A stretch of 64,000 nt of DNA from Parapedobacter pyrenivorans (GCF_014636865.1 NZ_BMER01000006.1:124001-188000), one strand, 5' to 3'; shown: positions 16,624 through 24,906, counted from the stretch's first letter. A program made the numbers and translations. The notes: generated by a model not told the origin, from the letters alone.

Positions 16624-17544
16624 TTAGGCGATAAAATCCACAATACCAGGCCTTATTGCTATCGTTATCTTTTTTCCCTTGCTAATCGACACCAATTCGT
16701 CGTCTACGTGCATCAATCGATTGTCACACTGGATGGTGATTTCACGAGTCGCGGTTACAATTTCCCACGGGGTTTTTAAACGCTGACCACCCACCGAATT
16801 GTACAACCCGTGTACATATTCTGTAAACGTTTCCCGATCTGCGTTCCGCAAGAGCACAACTTCAAATTTGTTATCTGTAGGATCTGCTTTCGGCGCGAGC
16901 ACAAGGTTAGGCCCGACCGATTTGATATTCAAAACTTCAACCAAGAGGTAATCGTCTTCATACACCATGCCATCGATAACGATCTTTGCTCGTTTAGCCC
17001 GATAGGTCTTTGCGATTTCCGCCAACTTCTCTAATGCCGTATTCAATTCTTTATCAGCCGTATCAGCCGCGGATAAATCGGTGTCTTTCATTTTCTTGAT
17101 GAGCTTCGGAATAAGGCCACACCCCAGCCCTTCGATAAAGAATGGGGTATCTCGTAGATTACTGATGGCTCCAATGTCAACCTTTATGGTCTTCCAAGAT
17201 GAGAGGCAACGCTCAAAATCTTTTAGTTCGGATGATACGCCTAATGTTTTCGCAAAATTATTTGCTGTACCGCTCGGGATAAGTGATACGGCTAGCGGCT
17301 TATCAAGCAGTTTGCGGTTCAATAATTTTCTTATGACTTCGCGTACCGTGCCGTCTCCGCCAACGACGACTACCAATGCAGTTTTGCTTTTAAATCGCTT
17401 CCATCCTTTATCTTTTATCAAAGCGTATTGGCATGTAAAGCCGCGCGATTCAACTATCTTGATTAATTCTGCTTTAACGTGGTCCTGGTCTCCAGCTTTT
17501 GGATTATGTAATAGGTGAACATGGACGGGACTTTCTTTCTGCAT
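16624..17544 (-). CDS. Diacylglycerol kinase-family lipid kinase
   Basis: 306 residues of the DAGK catalytic superfamily. The ATP-binding and active-site motif 'VVVVGGDGTVREVI' is clear (residues about 61-74), followed by 'SLIPSGTANNFAKTL', and the C-terminal beta-rich domain ends 'RPGIVDF'. Bacterial members phosphorylate diacylglycerol or related lipids (YegS/DgkB/BmrU group); the exact lipid is not predictable. It is divergent from surE with about 135 bases between them and is presumably peripheral to the inner membrane. Confidence 0.92.
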   Translation of the reverse strand: MQKESPVHVHLLHNPKAGDQDHVKAELIKIVESRGFTCQYALIKDKGWKRFKSKTALVVVVGGDGTVREVIRKLLNRKLLDKPLAVSLIPSGTANNFAKTLGVSSELKDFERCLSSWKTIKVDIGAISNLRDTPFFIEGLGCGLIPKLIKKMKDTDLSAADTADKELNTALEKLAEIAKTYRAKRAKIVIDGMVYEDDYLLVEVLNIKSVGPNLVLAPKADPTDNKFEVVLLRNADRETFTEYVHGLYNSVGGQRLKTPWEIVTATREITIQCDNRLMHVDDELVSISKGKKITIAIRPGIVDFIA

Positions 17545-17680
17545 AGATTGTTTTTTAGTCGTGACTAAGCGTGCCCTTGTGAGCTTCGTTCCTTACTGAA
17601 TATACATCCAACAAAACAAAAAATCGGCGACACTTGTTTTTAAATAGTAATGACATTTTTCATCCGTATATAATCGTTCT

Positions 17681-18427
17681 ATGAGAATTTTAGTGACCAA
17701 TGACGACGGCATCTATAGTCCCGGCATCAATGCGCTGGCGACCATCGCTTCCAAATTTGGTGAGGTGATTGTTGTGGCACCGGATGTTGAACAATCATCG
17801 ATGGGCCATGCCGTTACGCATTCCCGACCATTGTCTTATAAAAAATCGCCCATCGAATTCAAAGAAGGCATAGAAGCTTACCGGGTAAACGGCACACCGG
17901 CCGACTGTGTGGCATTGGGCACGCATTTACGCAACAACATCCAAGTGGTACTTTCCGGTATTAATATGGGGCCAAACCTTGGTAATTCCATGTGGCATTC
18001 TGGCACGTTAGCAGCAGCCAAACAAGCGGTACTTTTCGGAAAAAAAGGGATCGCTTTCAGTACCCCCGTAGGCAATACCGAGCCGGATTTTGATGTACTT
18101 ACCCCTTATGTTCAAGAGACACTGACGTTGTTATTGGAAGATCCCAATGAGATCGGACTGTTTAACGTGAACTATCCGACACAACCAACAGGCATTCGTT
18201 GGACCCGTCAATCTGTACGATTCTATGATGGCAAAATCCTTCCGGGACAAGACCCCATGGGACGGAAACACTATTGGTTCACGGTCACTCCATTGGAACC
18301 GGCCGAAAAAGATACCGACCGGTGGGCAGTAGAAAACGATTTTGTGTCGATTACGCCACTCCGGCTGGATCTTACGGATGAAAGCTTATTACAAAAACAG
18401 CTGACTAGACACGAACCCATTGTTTAA
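17681..18427 (+). CDS. surE: 5'/3'-nucleotidase SurE
   Basis: 248 residues starting MRILVTNDDGIYSPGINAL, which contains the metal-binding Asp pair (D8, D9). The conserved Ser in 'PDVEQSSMGHAVT' and Asn in 'SGINMGPNLGNSMWHSGTLAAAKQA' complete the SurE active site. The enzyme removes phosphate from nucleoside monophosphates and short polyphosphate in the cytoplasm, and is linked to stationary-phase survival. Downstream at 18465 lies a small DUF7218-type protein and then an AI-2E-type permease; spacing (38 bases) permits one transcript. Confidence 0.95.
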   Translation: MRILVTNDDGIYSPGINALATIASKFGEVIVVAPDVEQSSMGHAVTHSRPLSYKKSPIEFKEGIEAYRVNGTPADCVALGTHLRNNIQVVLSGINMGPNLGNSMWHSGTLAAAKQAVLFGKKGIAFSTPVGNTEPDFDVLTPYVQETLTLLLEDPNEIGLFNVNYPTQPTGIRWTRQSVRFYDGKILPGQDPMGRKHYWFTVTPLEPAEKDTDRWAVENDFVSITPLRLDLTDESLLQKQLTRHEPIV

Positions 18428-18464
18428 ATGGCAAGCGAAAAGTTTTAACTAAACATATACAAGC

Positions 18465-18713
18465 ATGGCTAAAGATCATGGAAAACAAATCAAAGACGAT
18501 GAGAAATACGAAGCGCTGCGGGATGAAGGCATGAGCAAAGAAAAAGCCGCCCGCATTGCCAATACACCAAACGCAGGTAAAAAGGGTGGAAAAGCAAGTA
18601 AAATGGAAGAGCGAACCAAGGAAGAATTAGTTAAAGACGCCAAAAAAATTGGCATAAAGGGTTATTCAAAAATGAATAAGGGGGAGCTCAGCGATAAAAT
18701 CAGAAATCATTGA
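18465..18713 (+). CDS. DUF7218 / Rho-N-like small basic protein
   Basis: 82 residues, highly charged (Lys/Glu/Asp), with the pattern 'KYEALRDEGMSKEKAARIAN' and a C-terminal SAP/Rho-N-type helix 'RTKEELVKDAKKIGIKGYSKMNKGELSDKI', which binds nucleic acid in related proteins. It is probably a cytoplasmic nucleic-acid-binding protein; function unknown but typical of general stress regulons in several bacteria. The stop codon overlaps the TTG start of the downstream permease (18710-18713), implying translational coupling. Confidence 0.85.
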   Translation: MAKDHGKQIKDDEKYEALRDEGMSKEKAARIANTPNAGKKGGKASKMEERTKEELVKDAKKIGIKGYSKMNKGELSDKIRNH

Positions 18714-19810
18714 CACAACAGGCCAGCAGCAGGCGAGCGGCCTATGTCATAACTACCGCTACATTTTCGGTAGCAGGCCTTTATTTTGCCGCTCCATTTC
18801 TCATTCCGATTGTTCTTGCCGCTTTGCTTGCTATGCTGCTCACCGGCACCAGTAACCGGCTAGAAAGGGGTGGCATGAGCAGGGGGCTGGCTTCATTCAT
18901 TCTCGTGTTGGCCCTTGTGTGCGGCCTGGCTTTGCTCTTCATTGTCCTTTCTTGGCAAGTAAATCGGCTAGCAGACGATTTTGGGGAAATGAAAGAAAAA
19001 TTTATCGACCATGTAAGTGCGATCCGGGAATGGGTGAGTGATACATTGGGTATCGGTATCGACGAACAGGAAAAAATGCTAAACGAGCAAAAAAACAGTG
19101 CCACCGGCCAGGCAGACGACTTACTGTTCAACTTTATTAATACCTTGGCAACGGTGGCTGTCAATACCGTGTTGGTTGTTGTGTACACCTTCCTATTATT
19201 GCTTTACCGATCCCATTTGAAGAAAGTCGCGTTGCGCATCGTGCCTGATGAAAAAAAACAAAATACGGATCGGATCATACATAAATCGGTAGCCGTCTCA
19301 GGTAATTATCTTACCGGTCTTTTCAGTATGATTGCTGTTCTCTGGGTGATGTACAGTATTGGATTCGGGATTGTGGGTCTGGAGGGTGCCATATTATTTG
19401 CGATTTTATGCGGTATATTGGAAATCGTACCTTTCTTTGGAAATTTTGTCGGTAATCTGATCGCTATCTTTGCGGTATTGGCCCAGGGAGGCGATGGGCG
19501 TATGGTATTGGGCATCGTTGCGGTGTATCTTTTGGTGCAATTTCTTCAAACCTATGTATTGGAACCCCTAGTGGTAGGCCAACAGGTGAACATCAACCCG
19601 TTGTTTACCATAATGGGGTTGGTAGCAGGAGAATTACTGTGGGGGATTGCAGGAATGGCGCTAGCCATACCGGTGATTGGCATCATCAAGATAATTTGCG
19701 ATAATGTACCCGAGCTTCATGCTTATGGGGTACTTATCGGCCCAGAACGTGCCAAAAAAAATCGGACTTCGTTTTTCCATATCGTTAAACGTAAATTCCG
19801 GCAGAAGTAA
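18710..19810 (+). CDS. AI-2E family transporter (UPF0118)
   Basis: 366 residues from a TTG at 18710 that overlaps the preceding stop (TTGA); the nearest ATG in frame is at codon 44 or so and would cut into the first helices. The protein has about 7-8 hydrophobic helices, with the family signature 'LGLEGAILFAILCGILEIVPFFGNFVG' (residues about 222-248) and 'EPLVVGQQVNINPLFTIMGLVAGELLWG'. The family includes AI-2 exporters and sodium/proton antiporters; substrate cannot be told here. It follows surE and a small basic protein on one strand, and converges with topoisomerase IB. Confidence 0.9.
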   Translation: MTQQASSRRAAYVITTATFSVAGLYFAAPFLIPIVLAALLAMLLTGTSNRLERGGMSRGLASFILVLALVCGLALLFIVLSWQVNRLADDFGEMKEKFIDHVSAIREWVSDTLGIGIDEQEKMLNEQKNSATGQADDLLFNFINTLATVAVNTVLVVVYTFLLLLYRSHLKKVALRIVPDEKKQNTDRIIHKSVAVSGNYLTGLFSMIAVLWVMYSIGFGIVGLEGAILFAILCGILEIVPFFGNFVGNLIAIFAVLAQGGDGRMVLGIVAVYLLVQFLQTYVLEPLVVGQQVNINPLFTIMGLVAGELLWGIAGMALAIPVIGIIKIICDNVPELHAYGVLIGPERAKKNRTSFFHIVKRKFRQK

Positions 19811-19828
19811 CTGTTGGGTCGTTGGCTT

Positions 19829-20866
19829 TCATGCCGTGGCGTGTTTTAAGAAATTAAGTAGTTGCTCTTCGGCTCTCCGAGTACCCGGCAGACCACTACT
19901 ACCCAAGCTTTTGCGTAAATATGGAAATAAAGTGCCGTCTTTGTAAGCGCTGACCAAACTATCGGGCACATAATACTGCTTGCATACGGCCCGCGTGTTG
20001 CCCAGCCGATGAGAAACGGCATCCAACACCGAAAGTATACTTGCCTCACACTCTTTTTCGGTCGTATAATCGGGGCATTTACCAAACAAACGGAATGCCC
20101 AAAGTCCGGCGTACCATGTGCGATAGTCTTTTGACGAAAATTCTTGATCCGTTGATTGTTGGATATAAGCATTGATATCCGCTGCGCGTAGCCGATGAAC
20201 ATTTCCTTCACCAACAATGTATTGAAACAGATGAGCGCCTGGCAGGCCCTTCAGCTCAAGTAAATGCGCCACCAGATTGACATTGCGCACTTCGATTTCT
20301 TGACGAACGCCCTTTTTACCTCGAAATCGGAATATCGCTTGATTTTCTGAAAGGCTCACCTGTCTTTTTTTCAATGTGGTTAACCCATGACTTCCATATC
20401 GGCGGAAATACTGTTCGTTTCCGATACGGATAAGTGTTGCTTCTGTGATCTTTAAGGCAATTGCGGTGACTTTTTCTTTGGTGAGCACTTCCTGGCGTAA
20501 ATCCTTGGTCACCTGACGTCTGATATGCGACAGTGCCTCCCCAAAAGCGATCATCCGATTCAGCTTCTTCTGCTGTCTTTCGCTTGTCCATTCGGAATGA
20601 TAAAGGTATTGTTTCCTGCCTTCTTCATCAACACCCGTGGCTTGGAGATGCCCCTTCTTACTTGGACTTATCCATACGTCTTTCCAAGCAGGGGGAATTA
20701 CCAAAGCACGGAAACGGTCGAGTTTTTTCGCATCCGTTATTCGCAAACCTGTGGTATCTGTATAGCAAAAGCCCCTGCCCCGCCTTACACGACCATAGCC
20801 TGCCGTAAGATCCGGTAAATAGCGTAACCTTTTTCTATTTCGTTTCCGAGTTGATTTGGCCGACAT
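19829..20866 (-). CDS. DNA topoisomerase IB (eukaryotic/poxvirus-like)
   Basis: About 345 residues from the ATG at 20864-20866 (MSAKSTRKRNRKRLRYL). The N-terminal domain is visible ('GYGRVRRGRGFCYTDTTGLRI' and 'VIPPAWKDVWISPSKKGHLQATGVD'); the catalytic domain contains 'ATLIRIGNEQYFRRYGSHGLTTLKKRQV', 'EFSSKDYRTWYAG' (SSKDxRTW motif) and the tyrosine region 'RAVCKQYYVPDSLV'. The enzyme relaxes supercoils through a 3'-phosphotyrosine intermediate. The gene starts inside the 3' end of the upstream 89-residue gene (overlap of 32 bases), which itself overlaps another small gene by ATGA; the three form a coupled operon. Confidence 0.92.
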   Translation of the reverse strand: MSAKSTRKRNRKRLRYLPDLTAGYGRVRRGRGFCYTDTTGLRITDAKKLDRFRALVIPPAWKDVWISPSKKGHLQATGVDEEGRKQYLYHSEWTSERQQKKLNRMIAFGEALSHIRRQVTKDLRQEVLTKEKVTAIALKITEATLIRIGNEQYFRRYGSHGLTTLKKRQVSLSENQAIFRFRGKKGVRQEIEVRNVNLVAHLLELKGLPGAHLFQYIVGEGNVHRLRAADINAYIQQSTDQEFSSKDYRTWYAGLWAFRLFGKCPDYTTEKECEASILSVLDAVSHRLGNTRAVCKQYYVPDSLVSAYKDGTLFPYLRKSLGSSGLPGTRRAEEQLLNFLKHATA

Positions 20867-21104
20867 ACGTTTCAATAAAATCGAGCCCTTTCTGTGTGAT
20901 TTCCAACATCGCATTACCGAAGGGACTACCGTCTTTCATGGGATAGGAAATCACAAATCCAGCTACTTGCAGCTCATGGGCTGCGGCCAAAAGATCTACC
21001 GGATCTGTATCAAGCTCCTCGGCAAACTTATGAATCGAGCCCGTAGACCACCGGTTTAATACCTGTAAAAGCTCGTATGCACTGTTTGTCATCACTGATC
21101 TCAT
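20835..21104 (-). CDS. Small protein coupled to topoisomerase IB, winged-helix-like
   Basis: 89 residues (ATG at 21102-21104, or M5 at 21092). It reads as a small helical protein with a pattern suggestive of a winged helix: 'ELLQVLNRWSTGSIHKFAEEL' then 'VDLLAAAHELQVAGFVISYP' and 'AMLEITQKGLDFIETY' (the last part resembles the 'T-x-x-G-x-x-F' wing of MarR/PadR proteins). It could bind DNA, but no family was named with certainty. Its start overlaps the upstream stop by ATGA and its end overlaps the topoisomerase IB start, an arrangement that predicts tight coupled expression. Confidence 0.7.
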   Translation of the reverse strand: MRSVMTNSAYELLQVLNRWSTGSIHKFAEELDTDPVDLLAAAHELQVAGFVISYPMKDGSPFGNAMLEITQKGLDFIETYVGQINSETK

Positions 21105-21289
21105 TTTTCCTTACTCATTTGACATTGCATCCGACTGAAAAATAATGCGATTTTTAGATTATCGAGCATCCTTGTACGCGACGTCTCATTCGAACTTTCG
21201 TCGCCATCGATACTTCCGCCATCGAAATGAAATCCTTGGTGGGGAGTAGTTGTTTGCACGATGCCCCTGTTTACTTTACTTCTTTTCAT
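21101..21289 (-). CDS. Small hypothetical protein, first gene of the topoisomerase IB operon
   Basis: 62 residues from the ATG at 21287-21289 (MKRSKVNRGIVQTTTPHQG). The sequence has a basic, flexible N-terminus (residues 1-35, rich in Ser/Thr/Gly) and a C-terminal hydrophobic helix 'MLDNLKIALFFSRMQCQM' around residues 41-58. No family was recognised. Its TGA stop overlaps the ATG of the next gene (ATGA, 21101-21104). It may be a partner of the following small protein or of the topoisomerase, on position alone. Confidence 0.5.
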   Translation of the reverse strand: MKRSKVNRGIVQTTTPHQGFHFDGGSIDGDESSNETSRTRMLDNLKIALFFSRMQCQMSKEK

Positions 21290-21356
21290 GCGCAATTAAT
21301 TAGTTGAAGGATGTTTATCTTGTTATTGAACCTACTTATTCCTGCCAATGAAATCC

Positions 21357-21734
21357 CTATGCCGGTCGGGAGTTGTTCTTTCGGTAATAATCATTTACTG
21401 CATCGATGACCTCGTAAATCTCAAATGGCTTGCGGATATAAGCATCCGCTCCACAATGCTGGGCTATATCATCGATTTCTCGGACTCCAGAAATCATGAT
21501 AATTGGTATATGGGCCGTCTGCTCATTCGAGCGCAGCTCGCTGCATAGACTACTCCCCCAGCACCAACTTAGTCGCTCATCCATCAATATCAGACCAAAA
21601 TCATTATCCTTCAAAAGCCTATACATAGATTTACCGCAATCTCTGATGACTTCATATTCCTCATATTGCATAATTTCCGACACGATGTCTACCATATCGG
21701 GATCATCTTCAATGTACAGGATTTTCTTTCTCAT
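21357..21734 (-). CDS. Stand-alone response regulator receiver domain
   Basis: 125 residues forming one CheY-like receiver domain and nothing else. The acidic pair is D11-D12 ('YIEDDPDMV'), the phospho-acceptor is D52 ('LILMDERL'), the switch Ser/Thr lies in 'IIMISGVRE' and the conserved Lys in 'AYIRKPFEI'. The segment after the phospho-acceptor, 'SWCWGSSLCSELR', is unusual, as it lacks the common xMPxMDG loop. No histidine kinase gene is adjacent. It would act in a phosphorelay or by binding a partner protein. A TAACTTTG promoter box lies just upstream. Confidence 0.9.
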   Translation of the reverse strand: MRKKILYIEDDPDMVDIVSEIMQYEEYEVIRDCGKSMYRLLKDNDFGLILMDERLSWCWGSSLCSELRSNEQTAHIPIIMISGVREIDDIAQHCGADAYIRKPFEIYEVIDAVNDYYRKNNSRPA

Positions 21735-21754
21735 CAGGTTATCGATAAAATGAC

Positions 21755-21762
21755 CAAAGTTA
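21755..21762 (-). promoter_or_regulatory. -7 promoter box for the receiver-domain gene
   Basis: The minus strand reads TAACTTTG, an exact TAnnTTTG match, 20 bases before the ATG at 21734, implying a very short leader. Confidence 0.5.
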
Positions 21763-21915
21763 AAGTTACAGATTCGAAGTGTTTGAGTCTTTTTGATGCT
21801 GGCTAATACGTTAAAGGACGATTGAATTTTAGATTATATGTAAGTGTCGACTGATAAAGATAACGTTGGCCTGATATAAAAGATTGTACAACCAGCCCAT
21901 AAAAAATGTTTTTAT

Positions 21916-22185
21916 TTATCTATTTTTCCGCGAATGGCTTGCCGAACCAAGCGCGTCTTTATGCAGTCGGTTTCCGCCGCCGGGTTTGCTATCCCCTCGC
22001 TGTGTTCCGCTTCCTTCCGGAATGGCATTAAGCTGCTCGTCTTGCGGGTCTATTCCGGCTTCGTAATTTTTTTGCTCCTTCCTTTCTTTCAGCTCGCGAG
22101 GTGGCCGAATCAGGTCTTCGCCTTTTTTATCTTTTAGCTTCCCGCGATCGGCGGATAGCTCCGCATCATCTTTTTTTATTGCCAT
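21916..22185 (-). CDS. Small hydrophilic protein, probably disordered
   Basis: 89 residues with almost no hydrophobic clusters and a very high content of Lys, Glu, Asp, Gly and Ser (e.g. 'KDKKGEDLIRPPRELKERKEQK' in part, then 'GSGTQRGDSKPGGGNRLHKD'). No family was recognised with certainty. Such highly charged small proteins are often induced in general stress or desiccation responses, which would suit the neighbouring basic protein and SDR; that is inference. It is divergent from the SDR at 22298, and an inverted repeat at 22265-22295 lies between them. Confidence 0.6.
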   Translation of the reverse strand: MAIKKDDAELSADRGKLKDKKGEDLIRPPRELKERKEQKNYEAGIDPQDEQLNAIPEGSGTQRGDSKPGGGNRLHKDALGSASHSRKNR

Positions 22186-22264
22186 AGTTTCTTATATCTG
22201 ATTTTCTACTGTGTCACTCAAATTACATTACAATTCACCCCAACGGATTGTTTAAATAAAAAAG

Positions 22265-22295
22265 CAAACCAACAAGATACCGGATTGTTGGTTTG
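22265..22295 (-). repeat. Perfect inverted repeat abutting the SDR start codon
   Basis: CAAACCAACAA (22265-22275) and TTGTTGGTTTG (22285-22295) form an 11-base perfect stem with a 9-base loop, ending two bases before the ATG at 22298. On the minus strand the hairpin is followed by CTTTTTTATTT, the layout of a rho-independent terminator, although no minus-strand gene ends there. On the plus strand it lies over the ribosome binding region of the SDR gene and could act as an operator or translation-control hairpin. Confidence 0.55.
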
Positions 22296-22297
22296 AT

Positions 22298-23215
22298 ATG
22301 GCACAAGAGAAAACCAAACATGAGGGATCCCGGCCATCCTCGGAAGATCCGGCAGATAGGTATCCGAAGCCGCCATTTCCGCGAAAACCGCAGGATGTGC
22401 CGGGTACCGAAAGCGAAATGGATCCACAAGCTGATCATGGAGAACAATCCTATCAGGGAAAAAACAGACTTGGAGGCAAATCAGCGATTATCACGGGTGG
22501 CGATTCCGGTATCGGGAAAGCAGTTGCTATAGCTTTCGCAAGGGAGGGAGCAGACGTATTGATCAGCTACTTGGATGATGTAGAAGATCGGGACGCGCAA
22601 GATACCGTGGCATATATCCGGGAAGCGGGACGGAAGGCCATCGCCATTAAAGGCGATATTAGCTCAGAAAGGCACTGCCAAAAAATCATCGAAGTGGCTG
22701 TAAAGGAGTTCGGTAAGATCGACATTTTGATAAACAATGCAGCGTATCAAATGTCGCGGGAAAAACTACAGGATATTCCTACTTGGGAATGGGAAAAAAC
22801 CTTCGCGGTAAATATACACAGTATGTTTTATCTTTGCCGGGCGGCCGAGCCTCACATGCCACCCGGCTCGAGTATCATCAATACTACGTCCGTAAATGCT
22901 TACGAACCCAACCCTACGCTATTACCTTACGCGGCGACAAAGGCAGCTATTCAGAATTTTACAGCAAATTTAAGTCAGATTTTGTTGGAGCAGGGCAAAG
23001 GTATCCGCGTGAATGCTGTGGCGCCCGGTCCGATATGGACACCCTTGATTCCATCCACCATTCCGGATCATGAGCACTTTGGCGACAACACGCCTTTCGA
23101 GCGTCCCGGACAACCGGCGGAAGTGGCACCCGCTTATGTTTTTCTGGCTTCTGACGAAGCGAATTATATCTCAGGGGCGACACTGCCGGTTACGGGGGGT
23201 CGTATTACCATATAG
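22298..23215 (+). CDS. SDR family oxidoreductase of the YghA/YhdF (general stress) type
   Basis: 305 residues. A 45-residue N-terminal extension ('KPPFPRKPQDVPGTESEMD') precedes the SDR core, as in the YghA/YhdF/GsiB-associated glucose dehydrogenase-like group. The core has 'AIITGGDSGIGKAVAIAFA' (Rossmann), 'NNAAYQM', the catalytic Ser in 'SSIINTTSVNAY' and the YxxxK in 'LLPYAATKAAI'. The ending 'YISGATLPVTGGRIT' is canonical. The cytosolic enzyme uses NAD(P) on an unidentified substrate. The homologous group is commonly part of general stress regulons, matching the stress-like neighbours here. Confidence 0.92.
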   Translation: MAQEKTKHEGSRPSSEDPADRYPKPPFPRKPQDVPGTESEMDPQADHGEQSYQGKNRLGGKSAIITGGDSGIGKAVAIAFAREGADVLISYLDDVEDRDAQDTVAYIREAGRKAIAIKGDISSERHCQKIIEVAVKEFGKIDILINNAAYQMSREKLQDIPTWEWEKTFAVNIHSMFYLCRAAEPHMPPGSSIINTTSVNAYEPNPTLLPYAATKAAIQNFTANLSQILLEQGKGIRVNAVAPGPIWTPLIPSTIPDHEHFGDNTPFERPGQPAEVAPAYVFLASDEANYISGATLPVTGGRITI

Positions 23216-23243
23216 GTTTCATTTAATATCAAAATTAACTTTT

Positions 23244-23456
23244 ATGAAAACACTAGGATTATTAATAGTCAGTAGCGTTTTGATTGGAATAACCTCCTGT
23301 GACAATACAGGAAATAATAACCGCAATGACTCGGAGGGCGCTGATTCGATTTTCGGGGATTCAGTTGCCAACGATTCCGCAACCTGGGGCGACACTACAA
23401 ATGCTTCGGATACTGCCACAACCACTGATTCATTGGCTAGTCCATCGTTTCCTTAG
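23244..23456 (+). CDS. Small Asp/Thr/Ser-rich lipoprotein
   Basis: 70 residues from the ATG at 23244 with a lipoprotein signal peptide (MKTLGLLIVSSVLIGITSC) and lipidated Cys19. The mature part is low-complexity and rich in Asn, Asp, Ser and Thr ('NDSEGADSIFGDSVANDS', 'DTATTTDSLASP'). It has no domain and probably acts as a surface-anchored spacer or a phosphate/water-retaining peptide; function unknown. In size and layout it resembles the lipoprotein at 15144-15314. It sits 28 bases after the SDR stop. Confidence 0.7.
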   Translation: MKTLGLLIVSSVLIGITSCDNTGNNNRNDSEGADSIFGDSVANDSATWGDTTNASDTATTTDSLASPSFP

Positions 23457-23495
23457 TTATTTATTTCCGATTTCGTGTTTCGCACTTCAAATACC

Positions 23496-23503
23496 TACCT
23501 TTG
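23496..23503 (+). promoter_or_regulatory. -7 promoter box for purB
   Basis: TACCTTTG, an exact TAnnTTTG match, 18 bases before the ATG at 23522. An upstream ATG (23501) overlaps this box and is therefore not the start. Confidence 0.6.
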
Positions 23504-23521
23504 CGGAAAACGAAATTCTGT

Positions 23522-24865
23522 ATGGCATTATCATCACTTACCGCCGTATCTCCTGTAGATGGCCGCTACCACCACGCAACCCTTGAATTAGCTGGCTATT
23601 TTTCAGAATATGCGCTTATAAAATACCGTGTATTCATAGAAGTCGAATACTTCATCAGCTTATGCGGGAGTGGAATCTCACAGTTGCAGCATTTCGACGG
23701 TAGCCTCAATAATAAGCTTCGCGACATCTATAATCATTTTTCCCTGGCAGACGCCCAGTGGATCAAGGATAAAGAAAAAGAGACCAACCATGATGTAAAA
23801 GCTGTGGAATATTTCCTCAAGGACAAGTTCGAAACCTTGGGATTGGTCGACTCTTTGGAGTTTATCCACTTTGGTTTGACCTCCCAGGATATTAACAATA
23901 CGGCCATTCCTTATTCCTGGAAAGAAGCGCTCACCAAAGTATATATACCCGAGCTCAATATCCTCATCGCTGCGCTGGAACAGCGGGCTTCCGAGTGGAC
24001 AACGACTCCTATGCTTGCGCACACTCATGGACAACCGGCATCCCCTACTCGATTAGGTAAAGAAATTAGGGTATTCACGGAAAGGCTAGCCAACCAATTG
24101 CGACTACTGGAGCAGATTCCGAACGCCGCCAAATTCGGCGGAGCCACTGGAAATTTCAATGCACACAAAGTAGCTTATCCGCAAACGGATTGGATAGCGT
24201 TTGGCAATGCGTTTGTGAATGATACATTGGGCTTACACCGTTCGCAGACGACAACACAAATCGAGCATTATGACCACTTCGCCGCACAATGCGATGCGAT
24301 GAAGCGCATCAATAACATTATGATTGATCTGTGCCGGGATATCTGGACTTATATCTCGATGGATTATTTCAAGCAGAAAATCACTAAGGGCCAAATCGGC
24401 TCTTCCGCAATGCCGCACAAAGTCAATCCGATCGACTTTGAAAACGCGGAAGGAAACCTGGGTGTCGCGAATGCATTGTTCGAACATTTGGCAGCCAAGC
24501 TGCCCATATCACGCCTGCAGCGGGACCTTACGGACTCTACCGTACTACGAAATATCGGAGTACCCATGGCTCATACCCTGATTGCCCTCAAGTCTGCGAC
24601 ACGGGGATTACAGAAACTCATCCTCAATGAGGAGGCGCTCAAAGCCGACCTGGAACGCAACTGGGCGGTGGTAGCGGAGGCTATTCAAACGGTCTTACGA
24701 CGGGAGGGTTACCCAAAGCCTTACGAAACATTGAAAGAATTGACTCGCACCAATGAGACCGTAACACAGGAAACCATTGCGGCATTCGTGGAAACATTGG
24801 ATGTGGGCGAAGGAGTGAAGATGGAACTCAAAGCGATTACCCCTTGGAATTATACAGGCGTATAA
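23522..24865 (+). CDS. purB: Adenylosuccinate lyase
   Basis: 447 residues from the ATG at 23522 (MALSSLTAVSPVDGRYHHATLELAGYF in its first 27). It belongs to the PurB branch of the fumarase/aspartase superfamily: 'SPVDGRY', 'KDKEKETNHDVKAVEYFLK', 'FGLTSQDINNTAIP', 'HTHGQPASPTRLGKE' and the superfamily signature 'GSSAMPHKVNPIDFENAEGNLG'. It catalyses two steps of purine synthesis, releasing fumarate from SAICAR and from adenylosuccinate. The long form with 'ETNHDVKAVE' is the E. coli-like type. It is the first of a plus-strand series but has its own promoter. Confidence 0.97.
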   Translation: MALSSLTAVSPVDGRYHHATLELAGYFSEYALIKYRVFIEVEYFISLCGSGISQLQHFDGSLNNKLRDIYNHFSLADAQWIKDKEKETNHDVKAVEYFLKDKFETLGLVDSLEFIHFGLTSQDINNTAIPYSWKEALTKVYIPELNILIAALEQRASEWTTTPMLAHTHGQPASPTRLGKEIRVFTERLANQLRLLEQIPNAAKFGGATGNFNAHKVAYPQTDWIAFGNAFVNDTLGLHRSQTTTQIEHYDHFAAQCDAMKRINNIMIDLCRDIWTYISMDYFKQKITKGQIGSSAMPHKVNPIDFENAEGNLGVANALFEHLAAKLPISRLQRDLTDSTVLRNIGVPMAHTLIALKSATRGLQKLILNEEALKADLERNWAVVAEAIQTVLRREGYPKPYETLKELTRTNETVTQETIAAFVETLDVGEGVKMELKAITPWNYTGV

Positions 24866-24906
24866 CCTTTGACGAAAAGCTGACCCTAATTCTTGATGAA
24901 TAATGG

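Noticed and set aside
21357-21734. Receiver-domain gene as a truncated response regulator
   Set aside because: All phosphorylation residues are present, the length fits a complete CheY-like domain, and it has its own promoter; lone receivers are normal.
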